Positions 6,592 through 15,071 of a stretch of 32,973 bases of DNA are shown here, piece by piece. The position numbers were made by a program, and so were the translations under genes. Below the pieces are notes generated by a model, which was not told the origin of the DNA, made no database searches, and worked only from the letters and a program-made list of their open reading frames with translations. Numbering within the stretch: the first letter of the stretch is position 1; every line of letters starts with the position of its first letter. The DNA is from Candidatus Latescibacterota bacterium (GTDB lineage: Bacteria; Latescibacterota; UBA2968; UBA8231): NCBI GenBank assembly GCA_020852055.1, contig JADZBP010000256.1:1-32973 (forward strand). Direction: 5' to 3'.

Positions 6592-8604
6592 TCAGGCTCC
6601 TTGTTGGCGCAGCCAGCGTTCCAGCGCGGCCAGGCTGTTGCCCGTGGCCATGCCGGTGTCCACCTGGCCGGCCCGGTCCGGACCCCAGTGTTTGCCGCTG
6701 TGCTGGTCGAGGGCGTGGATCATACCCCCGTGCCAGGGCTTCGAGGGGTCGTCCCACTGGTACCGGGCGATGAACTGCACCATCTCCCCGGCCATCTGGC
6801 GATAGAAACCATCGCCAGTGGCCGCGGCCAGGCGCAGCAGCGGGTCCACCGCCTTGGCCGGCCCGATGGGATAGATCAGCGGGAAGTCGGGCATGCGGCA
6901 GACCTGCCCGCCGCGGGTGATCCCCTGGTGGCCGTAGGGCAGATCGTAGAAGTAGGTCCAACTGAAGGCAAAACCCGCCACCTGGCGACACAGGCACGCA
7001 AGCCATTCCTGCGCTTCCGCCTCGCAGAGCCGGCTCAGCCCCTCGAGGATATAGTACGCCGATTCCCCGTCGCTGACCTCCACCCCGGCCTGCATGGCGT
7101 CGATCATGGTGCCATAAAAGAAGAGCCCCTCTTCGATCTCCCGCCGCCCCGCCTGCGCCAGGCGCAGGGCCGCCTCGCGGTACCGGCCATGGCCGCAGAG
7201 GTCACCCAGCGCCACCCACAGGCCGCAGACCACCAGCCGCGCCGTGACCCGTTTGCCGTGGTTCAGTTCGCGGTTTTTCCCGTCGATGATATCGGGCAGA
7301 TCGCCGTCTTCGCCCTGCAGGTGCAGATAGAAATCCCCCAGGTCGCGGGCCACCTGCAACCACTGCGCGCGCGCAGCCGGGTTGGGGTACTCCGGCGCGT
7401 CGAGACAGAGCTGCGCCAGGTACAGACCCAGGTGCCCGGCCGAGTGGGTCCAGACCCGGTCGCCCAGGCCGAAATCCCCGAAGCGCTGGCCATCCGAGCG
7501 GTCGTAGTAGGGCGAGACCGCGCCCTGGTCCCGCCGGAAACGCGGCATGTTGCGGGTCATCTCGTCCACATAAGCCAGCAACCCGGTGTCGCCGGTGCGC
7601 TGCCAGTGGGCCACCACCCCGGCGCAGAACTCGGCGGCGATGCCCTCGCCCCAGCCCAGGTCGAAGTACCCCCCGCCCGGCCCCTTGCGCTGCGCCTCGC
7701 CGCTGTGGGTGTAGACCCACATGTTGAGGAACCAGCCCTGCCCCGGCCCCAGCGCGTCGGGCTCCCAGAGCTGGCAGCGCGGGTAATAGGCGGCGATGCC
7801 GTCGGCGACCCTTTCGAGGTCCGCCGGTTCACGCGGCGCCAGCAGGAACACCGCCGTGCGCCTTTCGGCCTCGAAGAGGGGGTCCTGGCCCGGCTCCAGG
7901 GAGGTTGCGCCCAGCACCTGAGCCAGCACCACCGGCTCGCCGGCCCGGACCTCGGTTTGCCCGGGCTGCAGCGGCGCTTTGTAGAAGGCCTCAGCCATGT
8001 TCTCGCGCTGGGCGGTGGTGTGGGGATAGTACACCCGAAGCTGGGCAATGCCCTGTGCGTCGGCGGGAAGGAAATCCAGGGTGCCCGGCGCACGGGCCGG
8101 CTCCACCCCGAAGAAAGCCACCCAAGCGTCGCGGCTCCAGACGTGGAAGGGGAAGGGCAGCGCCCACCAGGCGTCGGCCCGGTACGCGCCGGTCTCCGCC
8201 AAAGGCCGCTGGTGCGCCCAGAGCGGGAAGGTGTAGCGGGTTTGGGCAGCGGCCACCGCTATTCCCGGAAAGACCGCCACCTTGCCCGTCTGGTCGAAGC
8301 GATAGGTCTGCACCCGCCGCAGCCAGCACTGCTCGGGGCCCAGCTCGATCAGCTCGGTGGCCGACCAGCCCTGCCCTGCCCCGCTCAGGCGCACCACCCA
8401 CCCGCCGGCGGCGTCCCGGGTGGCCTGCGCCTCCTGCGCGTTGTCCGAACCCAGGCTGGTGGCAAAAACCTGGCCCTCGTTGCCCTGGCAGATCACCCGC
8501 CACCCATCGGGCGTGTTGACCTCGGCACTGCGGATGAACACCCGCCCGGGCTCCTCCACCAGGGTCAGGCGGAGCCGGTTGTTGCCGATCATCTGGTCTG
8601 GCAT
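6592..8604 (-). CDS. Uncharacterised 670-residue protein, probable beta-sandwich plus helical (alpha/alpha)-barrel, glycosidase-like
   Basis: I do not recognise a named family. The first 230 or so residues alternate short beta strands rich in aromatic residues and resemble the N-terminal beta-sandwich of glycoside hydrolases. From about 250 the protein becomes a series of helix pairs rich in Trp, Tyr, His and acidic residues (WGEGIAAEFCAGVVAHW, DRVWTHSAGHLGLYLAQLC, SDGESAYYILEGL), as in six-hairpin (alpha/alpha)6 enzymes. There is no signal peptide. ATG at 8604 follows AAAGGA with about 8 nt spacing. It sits 15 bp after the GH38 gene and 1 bp before the kinase, so a role in breaking or trimming the same glycan is plausible. 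An epimerase or isomerase of the AGE fold is an alternative. Catalytic residues cannot be assigned by eye. Confidence 0.6.
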   Translation of the reverse strand: MPDQMIGNNRLRLTLVEEPGRVFIRSAEVNTPDGWRVICQGNEGQVFATSLGSDNAQEAQATRDAAGGWVVRLSGAGQGWSATELIELGPEQCWLRRVQTYRFDQTGKVAVFPGIAVAAAQTRYTFPLWAHQRPLAETGAYRADAWWALPFPFHVWSRDAWVAFFGVEPARAPGTLDFLPADAQGIAQLRVYYPHTTAQRENMAEAFYKAPLQPGQTEVRAGEPVVLAQVLGATSLEPGQDPLFEAERRTAVFLLAPREPADLERVADGIAAYYPRCQLWEPDALGPGQGWFLNMWVYTHSGEAQRKGPGGGYFDLGWGEGIAAEFCAGVVAHWQRTGDTGLLAYVDEMTRNMPRFRRDQGAVSPYYDRSDGQRFGDFGLGDRVWTHSAGHLGLYLAQLCLDAPEYPNPAARAQWLQVARDLGDFYLHLQGEDGDLPDIIDGKNRELNHGKRVTARLVVCGLWVALGDLCGHGRYREAALRLAQAGRREIEEGLFFYGTMIDAMQAGVEVSDGESAYYILEGLSRLCEAEAQEWLACLCRQVAGFAFSWTYFYDLPYGHQGITRGGQVCRMPDFPLIYPIGPAKAVDPLLRLAAATGDGFYRQMAGEMVQFIARYQWDDPSKPWHGGMIHALDQHSGKHWGPDRAGQVDTGMATGNSLAALERWLRQQGA

Positions 8605-8619
8605 CGGTGCGGTCCTTTC

Positions 8620-11166
8620 TCAGGGAACACCCAGCACCACCCTGAAGGTCTTGATCTCGAAGGGCGCGATATCGAAGCTCAGAATCTGGCTGCCCGGCGT
8701 ACAGGCGACGGGCTGCGCCTCCCGCTCGATGAGATTGGTCTCGGCGGCGCTCTGTATGGGAAAGGCAAAACGCAACTGCGCCCCGGCCTGCGAGCGGCCC
8801 TCGGTCTCGTACACCCGCACCACCGTCCCCTCGGCGCTGTGCCGCACCGTTGAAACCGCCAGGTTCTCGCCTTTCACCTCGATCAGGCTGAAGCGCTGCG
8901 GCAAACGGCCCGCGTGTTTGGTAGTCTTGAGCCCCAGGAGCGGCCGGTTGAACTCGGCGCCGCGCCGGCACAGTTGCGCCTGCCGCCAGTCCCCCTGGTG
9001 CGGCACCAGGGCGTAGTCGAACTCGTGGCGCACCCCCAGCTCGTAGCCGTCGGTGGTCTTGGTCTTATTGTCCCACCCGCCGCCTTCGCCGTACCCCTCC
9101 TTCAGGGCCGTGGCTTTGAGCAGCGAGAGCATCATCACCCCGTCTTCCACATTGTTCCCCGGCAAGCCGCGGTTCAACACCGAGACCCCCTGCTTGCCGT
9201 CGCCGTAGTCCACCCAATTCTGGGCCGGGAACTCGCCGGCGGGCCGCTCGATGGCCCCGAAGGGAATCTCCTGGGTGATGGTTCCCGCAGGCAGGCTGGT
9301 GGGCAAGGCCATGCGGTAGCGCACCCGCTCGTCCTCGTTGACCAGGGTGGTGTGCATATCGATGCGCGGCAGGCCGGCGTAGAGGCGGATGCGGGTGGCA
9401 AAGAACCCCTTGCCGAAGGCGAAGTTCACGTGGTAGTCCAACCGGGCAGAGCCGCGCGTCATCCGCCCGTCGCCCCCGTAGTGGTGCGAGAACGCCGCCC
9501 GGCCATCCCCTTCGGCGGGCAAGGGATGCAGGCGGTTCATCGGGTACAGGGCATCGCCTTTGCAGTGGCCGTTGTACTCCCAGAAATTGCCGTTGTCCAG
9601 TTCGCGGACCACGGTGCCTCCGTAGGGCCGCTGCGGGTCGATCACCTCCCAGCCGCTGCGTTTGTCGCGCAGGCTGCGCATGGCCCCGGTCCACGAATCG
9701 ACCTCCAGGCGGAAGAACTCGTTCTCCAGCACGTCGGTGTGTACATCGGCGGTGATGAAGGTGACCTGGTTGGTGACCAGCGCCGAAGTGGCCGGCAGCG
9801 CCGCAACTGGGAAGGCCCGGTACACCTCGTAGCCCAGGGCCGGCACCCTGCGGGCGACAAAAAGCACCGTGGCCCTTTTGATGCCGCCGGTCTCGTAGCG
9901 CTCGCAGGCCACCAGGTCGCTGGCCATCACCTGGCCGGCGCTGTTGCGGATCTCGACCTCGAACACCTCCTTCTCGGTGAAACCGAGGCGGAACTCCACC
10001 ACGTCGTCGCGCTCCCAGCTCAACGGGTTGAAGACCACCAGGGGTATGCCTTCGCCCCTGGTGTCGATCTGGGCGAGCAGGTGGTCGGTGGCCTGCTCCA
10101 GACACTGGCCGGCCTGGGCCGCCGCCACCTGGTAGCGCTCGATGGTATGGCGGTACACCTTGTCCACGTGGGAGCCGCAGATGATGTCGTGGAACTGGTT
10201 GAAGAGCACCCCCTCCCAGGTCCGGGCCAACTGCGCCGCCTGCGATGGCCCGCCCAGCAGCGCTGCCAGGGCATCGGCCAGCTCGGCATCGACCAGGGCA
10301 TTCTCCACCTTGCGGTTCCACTGTTTGACCGCGATGCGGGCGCTGTAGCAGCCCTGGAAGACCGGGTTGAGATCCCCCTGACGGGTGGGGAACTCGAAAT
10401 TACCCTTCACCAGGTCGAAATACTCCCTCGGCGTGGCGATGCGAAACTCCACCTCGCCGTAGGCCTGGTTGTACTCGGCGAAGATGCGGGAGACGTGGGG
10501 CTGGATATGGGTGAGGTCGGCGCCGCTGACCGCCAGCAGGTGCGGGGTGGCGGCGTGTTTTTTGAGCAGCGCCAGACGCAGGTCCGCGAACTTCTTGAAC
10601 TCGTGCAGGTTGCCCGGCGCCGGGTACAACACGCAGTAGGTGCTGCGCATCCAGTGGCAGAAGAGGCGGGTCCCGTCCAGGCCCTGCCACCAGTATTCGG
10701 TGGGCCCGTCGAAGTCCCCCAGGCGCTGGAAGAGGTTGTAGTCGTAACCGCACTTGGCCATCAACTGCGGGATCTGCGGGTGCTGGCCAAAGGTGTCGAG
10801 CAGCCAGCCGCTGCGCACCTCCACCCCCAGTTCGCGCTCGGCCCAGCCCTTGCCGGCCAGCACCTGGCGGATGAAGGACTCGCCCGAGGGGATGTTGACA
10901 TCGGGCATGGCGTACATGCCGCAGGTGATCTCGAGGCGTCCCGCCGCGATCATCTGCTCGACAAAGGGCCGTTCCTCGGGATGGGCCCGCAGGAAAGGCT
11001 CGATATAGCAGGTCTGGTCGAGCACAAACTTGAACTGCGGATCGGCCCGCATCGCCGCCAGGGCGCCCAGCGCCACCGCATAGCCGATCTCGAAGGTCTC
11101 GTCGCGGGTGAGAAAGACCTCGGCGTCGTAGTGGATGTGCGGCACGTAATGGACGATCTGTTTCAT
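8620..11166 (-). CDS. GH38 alpha-mannosidase (glycoside hydrolase family 38)
   Basis: This 848-residue protein has GH38 hallmarks. The N-terminal zinc motif H-x-D lies in PHIHYDAEV (H12, D14). MYAMPDVNIPSGESFIRQVL (about 84-103) is the GH38 block around the conserved SGES. The nucleophile D124 sits in GWLLDTFGQHPQIPQLM. NQFHDIICGSHVD (about 330) supplies the conserved histidine of the metal site. The remaining 400 residues form the beta-rich C-terminal domains of this family. GH38 enzymes hydrolyse alpha-mannosides with retention. Lack of a signal peptide suggests a cytoplasmic enzyme acting on imported oligosaccharides, like the cytosolic Man2C1 class. AGGGAG lies about 8 nt before the ATG. 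The downstream isomerase, kinase and aldolase would process released mannose. Confidence 0.9.
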   Translation of the reverse strand: MKQIVHYVPHIHYDAEVFLTRDETFEIGYAVALGALAAMRADPQFKFVLDQTCYIEPFLRAHPEERPFVEQMIAAGRLEITCGMYAMPDVNIPSGESFIRQVLAGKGWAERELGVEVRSGWLLDTFGQHPQIPQLMAKCGYDYNLFQRLGDFDGPTEYWWQGLDGTRLFCHWMRSTYCVLYPAPGNLHEFKKFADLRLALLKKHAATPHLLAVSGADLTHIQPHVSRIFAEYNQAYGEVEFRIATPREYFDLVKGNFEFPTRQGDLNPVFQGCYSARIAVKQWNRKVENALVDAELADALAALLGGPSQAAQLARTWEGVLFNQFHDIICGSHVDKVYRHTIERYQVAAAQAGQCLEQATDHLLAQIDTRGEGIPLVVFNPLSWERDDVVEFRLGFTEKEVFEVEIRNSAGQVMASDLVACERYETGGIKRATVLFVARRVPALGYEVYRAFPVAALPATSALVTNQVTFITADVHTDVLENEFFRLEVDSWTGAMRSLRDKRSGWEVIDPQRPYGGTVVRELDNGNFWEYNGHCKGDALYPMNRLHPLPAEGDGRAAFSHHYGGDGRMTRGSARLDYHVNFAFGKGFFATRIRLYAGLPRIDMHTTLVNEDERVRYRMALPTSLPAGTITQEIPFGAIERPAGEFPAQNWVDYGDGKQGVSVLNRGLPGNNVEDGVMMLSLLKATALKEGYGEGGGWDNKTKTTDGYELGVRHEFDYALVPHQGDWRQAQLCRRGAEFNRPLLGLKTTKHAGRLPQRFSLIEVKGENLAVSTVRHSAEGTVVRVYETEGRSQAGAQLRFAFPIQSAAETNLIEREAQPVACTPGSQILSFDIAPFEIKTFRVVLGVP

Positions 11167-11195
11167 CGCGCTGCTCCCTTTCTGGGTGCCGGCCC

Positions 11196-12422
11196 TCAGG
11201 CTGGAGCCCGGTCGAAATAGGCGGGATCGGCAAAGGCGGGGAACATGCCCAATCCGGCGGCGTCACTTTTCTCCCACACCAGGCCGGTCTCGCAATAGGA
11301 GGTGGCGCCGTGGCCCGACGGGCTGAACTCGGGGCGGGAGAGCAGGTCGGCCCGCCACCACACGCTGCGGTGAGCGAAACAGACCCCTTGTTTCAGATTC
11401 TGGTCGGCAAAAGCCACCATGTGCGGGAAACCGCGCTGGAACACCGCGCCCGGCCCGAAGCGCAGCAGCGCCCCCAGCCCGGCGCCTTCGCGCTGGATCT
11501 CGGGGATGGACAGGGGCACGCCGTCCTTCCAGGCGATGGCGTCGGTGTTGGGGTCCACCATCACCCACTTGCCGAACTCGGCCAGCCAGACCTCGGCGAT
11601 GAAATGGCCGTCGCCGCTGTTCAGGGCGCCGGTCACCGCCGCGCAGCGGGCCGGGATGCCCAGCGCCTGGCAACAACTCACCAGCGCCACCGCGTAGTGC
11701 ACACACATGGCGATGGGCCGCTGGCCGTTGTGCCCCCGCTGCGAGGGGCCCCAGGAAAGGATGGTGGGCGCGTCCCAGGGGGTGTACTGGGCGGCGCGGC
11801 CCGAACTGGTGTGTTCCCAGCTCGAAGCCAGCCAGGTGGAAAGGGCCTGCACCTGGGCCAGGGGGCTGGCAGCCTGCTTGGCCTGGACGGGTATCAACTC
11901 GCGCAGGGCCTGTACCCTGATATGCCGGGGGTCCTCCCAGACCAGGGCCGGGGGCGGCGGGTCCTCGCCTTCGGCCAGGCGTATACGCACCACGTATTCA
12001 CCGCGCTCGCAATTGAGGCAGCCCATAGCCTGGTTGCGCCAGCTCTGCCCGCCGTCGTCGCTGGCCCAGCTCTGCGGCTGGGCATGCCCCCCCTCCAGTG
12101 CCAGGGCCCAGGCATCCATGGCCGCCGACTCGGCCCACAGCTCGAGGGTGTTGCTGCCGGCCTGCAGCGCCGTCGGGGCCACTTCGAGCTGGTACCAGGT
12201 GTACCCCGCCGGGCCAGGAGCCAGGGGCGGCAGCGCCTTGCCGTTGAGCCGCAGTTGCAGGGGCGGCGCTGTTGGCCCCCAGGGCCGCGCCAAGAGGTAC
12301 AGGGTGGCCGGCGCGCTGGTGGCCGGCAGGTCCAGCACCTTGCGGGCCCGGCGGAACCGGCTCAACTCCTCTCCCATGGTCGGCACCACGTGCCCTTTTT
12401 CCGTGTGGTACAGTCGGCTCAC
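11196..12422 (-). CDS. Transglutaminase-fold (papain-like) protein with N-terminal beta-sandwich
   Basis: The N-terminal half of this 408-residue protein (about 35-150) looks like a galactose-binding-type beta-sandwich, with LQLRLNGKALPPLAPG and LQAGSNTLELWAES strands. The C-terminal half is a transglutaminase-like core with a Cys-His-Asp triad: C240 in AMCVHYAVALVSCCQALG, H273 in GDGHFIAEVW, and D290 in WVMVDPNTDA. Proteins of this fold act as peptidases, transglutaminases or peptide:N-glycanases. It is the first gene of the operon and immediately precedes the GH38 mannosidase, so cleaving a protein-glycan or amide linkage is a reasonable guess, not shown. GTG at 12422 is chosen because GAGGAG lies about 8 nt upstream and no better ATG follows. 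No signal peptide is visible. Confidence 0.78.
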   Translation of the reverse strand: MSRLYHTEKGHVVPTMGEELSRFRRARKVLDLPATSAPATLYLLARPWGPTAPPLQLRLNGKALPPLAPGPAGYTWYQLEVAPTALQAGSNTLELWAESAAMDAWALALEGGHAQPQSWASDDGGQSWRNQAMGCLNCERGEYVVRIRLAEGEDPPPPALVWEDPRHIRVQALRELIPVQAKQAASPLAQVQALSTWLASSWEHTSSGRAAQYTPWDAPTILSWGPSQRGHNGQRPIAMCVHYAVALVSCCQALGIPARCAAVTGALNSGDGHFIAEVWLAEFGKWVMVDPNTDAIAWKDGVPLSIPEIQREGAGLGALLRFGPGAVFQRGFPHMVAFADQNLKQGVCFAHRSVWWRADLLSRPEFSPSGHGATSYCETGLVWEKSDAAGLGMFPAFADPAYFDRAPA

Positions 12423-12487
12423 CTTTGCTCTCCTCTCAATTGCTTATTTTCGATGGACCCTCTGACCCGCTGCCGCCGGCCCCTGCC
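12423..12487. promoter_or_regulatory. Divergent intergenic region between the glycan operon and the rhomboid gene
   Basis: This 65-bp gap separates two divergent start codons (GTG at 12422 on minus, ATG at 12488 on plus). Its left part, 12437-12452, is an A/T-rich island in otherwise GC-rich DNA. The minus-strand ribosome-binding site GAGGAG lies here. I could not pick convincing -35/-10 pairs for either direction, so promoter placement is inferred from geometry only. Confidence 0.4.
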
Positions 12488-13369
12488 ATGAGCCCGACCC
12501 AGGAACCCTCCGCCTGGATTCCCCTGCGCCACAGCCCCGACTTCGACGCCTGCGCCGAAGCCGCCCTGGTGCTGGCGGCCCTGGGCATCGACTACCTGCT
12601 GCTGGAGGAGCACGACACCTTCACCCTGCTGGTGGAGGAGGGCCTCGCCGGGCGGGCCGCCGCCGAACTCGACCATTTCGCCCGCGAGAACGTGGGCTGG
12701 CCGCCCCCCGCCGACCTGCTGCCCGCCGAGGTGCCCGGCAAGCTGCACAGCCTGATCGGTTATGCCGGCCTGCTCTGGGCGGTGTTCTATCTGCAGCGAA
12801 CCCGCACCTTCGCCCTCGACTGGTGGCAGGCGGGACGCGGCCACGCCGAGTTGATGCTGCAGGGCCAGTGGTGGCGCGCCCTCACCGCCCTCACCCTGCA
12901 CGCCGACGAGGCCCACCTGATGGGCAACCTGCTCTTCGGCGCCTTCTTCGCCTTCCTGCTCTGCCGCCAACTGGGGGCCGGGGCCGCCTGGTTCGCCATC
13001 CTGCTGGCCGGCACGGCGGGCAACCTGCTCAACGCCCAACTGCAGCCCACCGACCACTACTTCGTCGGCGCCTCCACGGCGGTCTTCGGCGCCATCGGCC
13101 TGCTCAGCGGCCTGCAGCTGCGATCCCGCCCGTCGCGCTGGCGGCAGTGGGCGCCCCTGATCATCGGCGCCCTCCTGCTCGGTTTCCTGGGCACCGCCGG
13201 CGAACACACCGACGTGCTCGCCCACGTGACCGGCATGGCCGCCGGCCTGGCCCTGGGCCTGGTCTGGCGCTGGCTGCCCGCCCCCCTGCCACCGCCGGTG
13301 CAGACGGCGCTGGGAGCCGCCGCCCTGCTCTCGCTGGCCCTGGCCTGGGCCCGAGCCCTGCTCGGTTAG
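12488..13369 (+). CDS. Rhomboid family intramembrane serine protease
   Basis: This 293-residue membrane protein has a soluble N-terminal region of about 85 residues followed by about six or seven hydrophobic helices (from about 88 to the C-terminus). Rhomboid landmarks are visible: HADEAHLMGN with N147, the nucleophile S196 in VGASTAVFGAIG, and H246 in LAHVTGMAAGLALG, giving the Ser-His dyad. It would cleave transmembrane segments of other proteins in the inner membrane. ATG at 12488 is the only sensible in-frame start; it lacks a clear Shine-Dalgarno sequence. The N-terminal domain has no recognised motif and may be a cytosolic sensor or substrate-binding region. Confidence 0.9.
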   Translation: MSPTQEPSAWIPLRHSPDFDACAEAALVLAALGIDYLLLEEHDTFTLLVEEGLAGRAAAELDHFARENVGWPPPADLLPAEVPGKLHSLIGYAGLLWAVFYLQRTRTFALDWWQAGRGHAELMLQGQWWRALTALTLHADEAHLMGNLLFGAFFAFLLCRQLGAGAAWFAILLAGTAGNLLNAQLQPTDHYFVGASTAVFGAIGLLSGLQLRSRPSRWRQWAPLIIGALLLGFLGTAGEHTDVLAHVTGMAAGLALGLVWRWLPAPLPPPVQTALGAAALLSLALAWARALLG

Positions 13370-13391
13370 GCGCCGGGAGCGCACCAAGGCC

Positions 13392-13397
13392 TATAAT
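13392..13397 (+). promoter_or_regulatory. Candidate -10 box TATAAT upstream of the serine hydrolase gene
   Basis: A perfect TATAAT stands out in GC-rich sequence just after the rhomboid stop codon, about 115 nt before the hydrolase ATG. No good -35 box is seen 16-18 bp upstream. A second possibility is TTGATG (13443-13448) with TAATTA (13467-13472) at 18-bp spacing. Either could drive the plus-strand genes that follow. Confidence 0.35.
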
Positions 13398-13512
13398 AAT
13401 CCGGTGCCCTCCCCCGATCAACCGGCCGGCCCCGGAGCGGGCTTGATGGGTTGCTGGCCTTGTGCCTAATTATAGCCATCCACCATCCACCCCCTCCCCC
13501 CAACGGCCTGCG

Positions 13513-15036
13513 ATGAAACGCGTCCTGGTCCTCCTCGCGGCAGCGGCCCTCGGCACCCTGTCCTGCCTGCCCGCCCACGCCGACCCCAACCCGGAGTCCG
13601 CCACCATGTCCGTCGAGTTGCCGCACAGCACCCCCGAGGCCCAGGGCATCTCCTCGGCCGACCTGCTGATCTTCGTGCAGGAAGCGGAGAAACGCATCGA
13701 TGCCCTGCACGGGTTCGTGCTGGTGCGGCATGGCCAGATCGTGGCCGAAGGCTGGTGGTCTCCCTACGCCGCCGACCAGCCCCACCAGCTCTACTCCCTC
13801 AGCAAGAGTTTCACCTCCACCGCCGTGGGCCTGGCAGTGAGCGAGGGCCGGCTCAAGGTCGATGACCTGGTACTCTCCTTCTTCCCCGAGCAGGCGCCCG
13901 CCCATCCCGACACCAACCTGGCGCGCATGACGGTGCAGGACCTGCTGACCATGCGCAGCGGCCACGCCGAGGACACCCTGGGCCGGCTCTTCGAGAGCCA
14001 GGACAGCGTCTGGACCCGGACCTTCCTCGCCCTGCCCGTCGAGCACCGCCCGGGCACCCATTTCGTGTACAATACCGGCGCCACCTACATGCTCTCCGCC
14101 ATCGTGCAAAAGGTGACCGGCCAGACTCTCACCGAGTACCTGCAGCCCCGCCTCTTCGGGCCACTGGGCATCCAGAACCCTGTTTGGGACAGCTCACCCG
14201 AGGGCGTCAACTTCGGCGGCTTTGGCCTGAGCGTCACCACCGGCGATATCGCCCGTTTCGGCCAGCTTTATCTGCAGCAAGGCCTGTGGGAGGGCAAACA
14301 ATTGCTGCCGGCCGCCTGGGTGGCGGAGGCCACCGCCGCCCACGCCGACAACAGCAGCATGGGCAATGTGGATTGGCAGCAGGGGTACGGGTACCAGTTC
14401 TGGCGCTGCCGCCACGGCGCCTACCGGGGCGACGGGGCCTTTGGCCAGTACTGCATCGTTTTCCCGGAGCAGGACGCGGTGCTGGCCATCACCGCCGGGG
14501 TGCAGGATATGGGCAGTGTGCTCAATCTGGTCTGGGAGCAGGTGCTGGCGTCGATGAAACCCGGCCCGCTGCCGGACAACCCGCAGGCCGCCGAAAAGCT
14601 GCAGGCCAAACTCGCCGCCCTCGCCCTGCCCCCCCAGGCTGGCCAGCCAGCCCCAGCCCTGGCAGCCAAGGTCTCGGGCCAGCATTTCTTTTTTGCCGAG
14701 AACGAGCAGAAGATCGAGACCATCACCCTGGATCTGGGGGAGGTGGAGGATACCCTCACCATCCGCAATGAGGAGGGCGACCACTTCCTCACCTGCGGCC
14801 ACGGCGCCTGGATTTCCGGGGTGAGCACCCTCGACGGCGAGGAACCCCAGCCGGTGGCCGCCAGCGGGGCCTGGACCAGCGACAGCACCTACGTGGCCAA
14901 ACTGAGCTACTTCCAGACCCCCTTCTGCCCCACCCTGACCTTCACCTTCACCCAGGACAAGCTCCTCTACGACTTCGAGGCCAATGTGTCCTTTGGCGAC
15001 CGCAAGCGTCCCCAGTTGACGGGGGAACGCCGTTGA
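13513..15036 (+). CDS. Exported beta-lactamase-fold serine hydrolase (class C / 6-aminohexanoate-dimer hydrolase-like)
   Basis: The 507-residue product begins with a signal peptide (MKRVLVLLAAAALGTLSCLP, likely cleaved after AHA at about residue 23), which fixes the ATG at 13513; an upstream in-frame GTG at 13462 would add a polar tail before the signal. The penicillin-binding-type catalytic domain (about 38-345) has the SxxK motif as SLSK (S95, K98) and a tyrosine motif in FVYNTGATYML. HGQIVAEGWWSPY near 73-85 is typical of the NylB-like branch of this superfamily. The last 120 or so residues form a beta-rich extension of unknown function. It would act in the periplasm or outside the cell as an esterase, amidase or peptidase. 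The substrate cannot be inferred. Confidence 0.87.
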   Translation: MKRVLVLLAAAALGTLSCLPAHADPNPESATMSVELPHSTPEAQGISSADLLIFVQEAEKRIDALHGFVLVRHGQIVAEGWWSPYAADQPHQLYSLSKSFTSTAVGLAVSEGRLKVDDLVLSFFPEQAPAHPDTNLARMTVQDLLTMRSGHAEDTLGRLFESQDSVWTRTFLALPVEHRPGTHFVYNTGATYMLSAIVQKVTGQTLTEYLQPRLFGPLGIQNPVWDSSPEGVNFGGFGLSVTTGDIARFGQLYLQQGLWEGKQLLPAAWVAEATAAHADNSSMGNVDWQQGYGYQFWRCRHGAYRGDGAFGQYCIVFPEQDAVLAITAGVQDMGSVLNLVWEQVLASMKPGPLPDNPQAAEKLQAKLAALALPPQAGQPAPALAAKVSGQHFFFAENEQKIETITLDLGEVEDTLTIRNEEGDHFLTCGHGAWISGVSTLDGEEPQPVAASGAWTSDSTYVAKLSYFQTPFCPTLTFTFTQDKLLYDFEANVSFGDRKRPQLTGERR

Positions 15037-15061
15037 GCGCCACCAACCCCGAGCCAACCAC

Positions 15062-15068
15062 AGGAGGG
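15062..15068 (+). promoter_or_regulatory. Shine-Dalgarno AGGAGGG for the dehydrogenase gene
   Basis: AGGAGGG lies just before the ATG at 15072 and selects that start over the in-frame TTG at 15033, which overlaps the hydrolase stop codon and has no ribosome-binding site. Confidence 0.75.
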
Positions 15069-15071
15069 TCC

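Noticed and set aside
6310-11220. Plus-strand open frames of about 850 and 770 codons opposite the kinase, the 670-residue protein and GH38.
   Set aside because: They mirror the high-GC third positions of the real minus-strand genes and have no family motifs.
12453-12487. An ATG at 12453 as an upstream start for the rhomboid gene.
   Set aside because: It is not in frame with the rhomboid coding sequence.
13369-13512. A terminator between the rhomboid and serine hydrolase genes (GCCC/GGGC near 13431-13442).
   Set aside because: The stem is only about 4 bp and no T-run follows.
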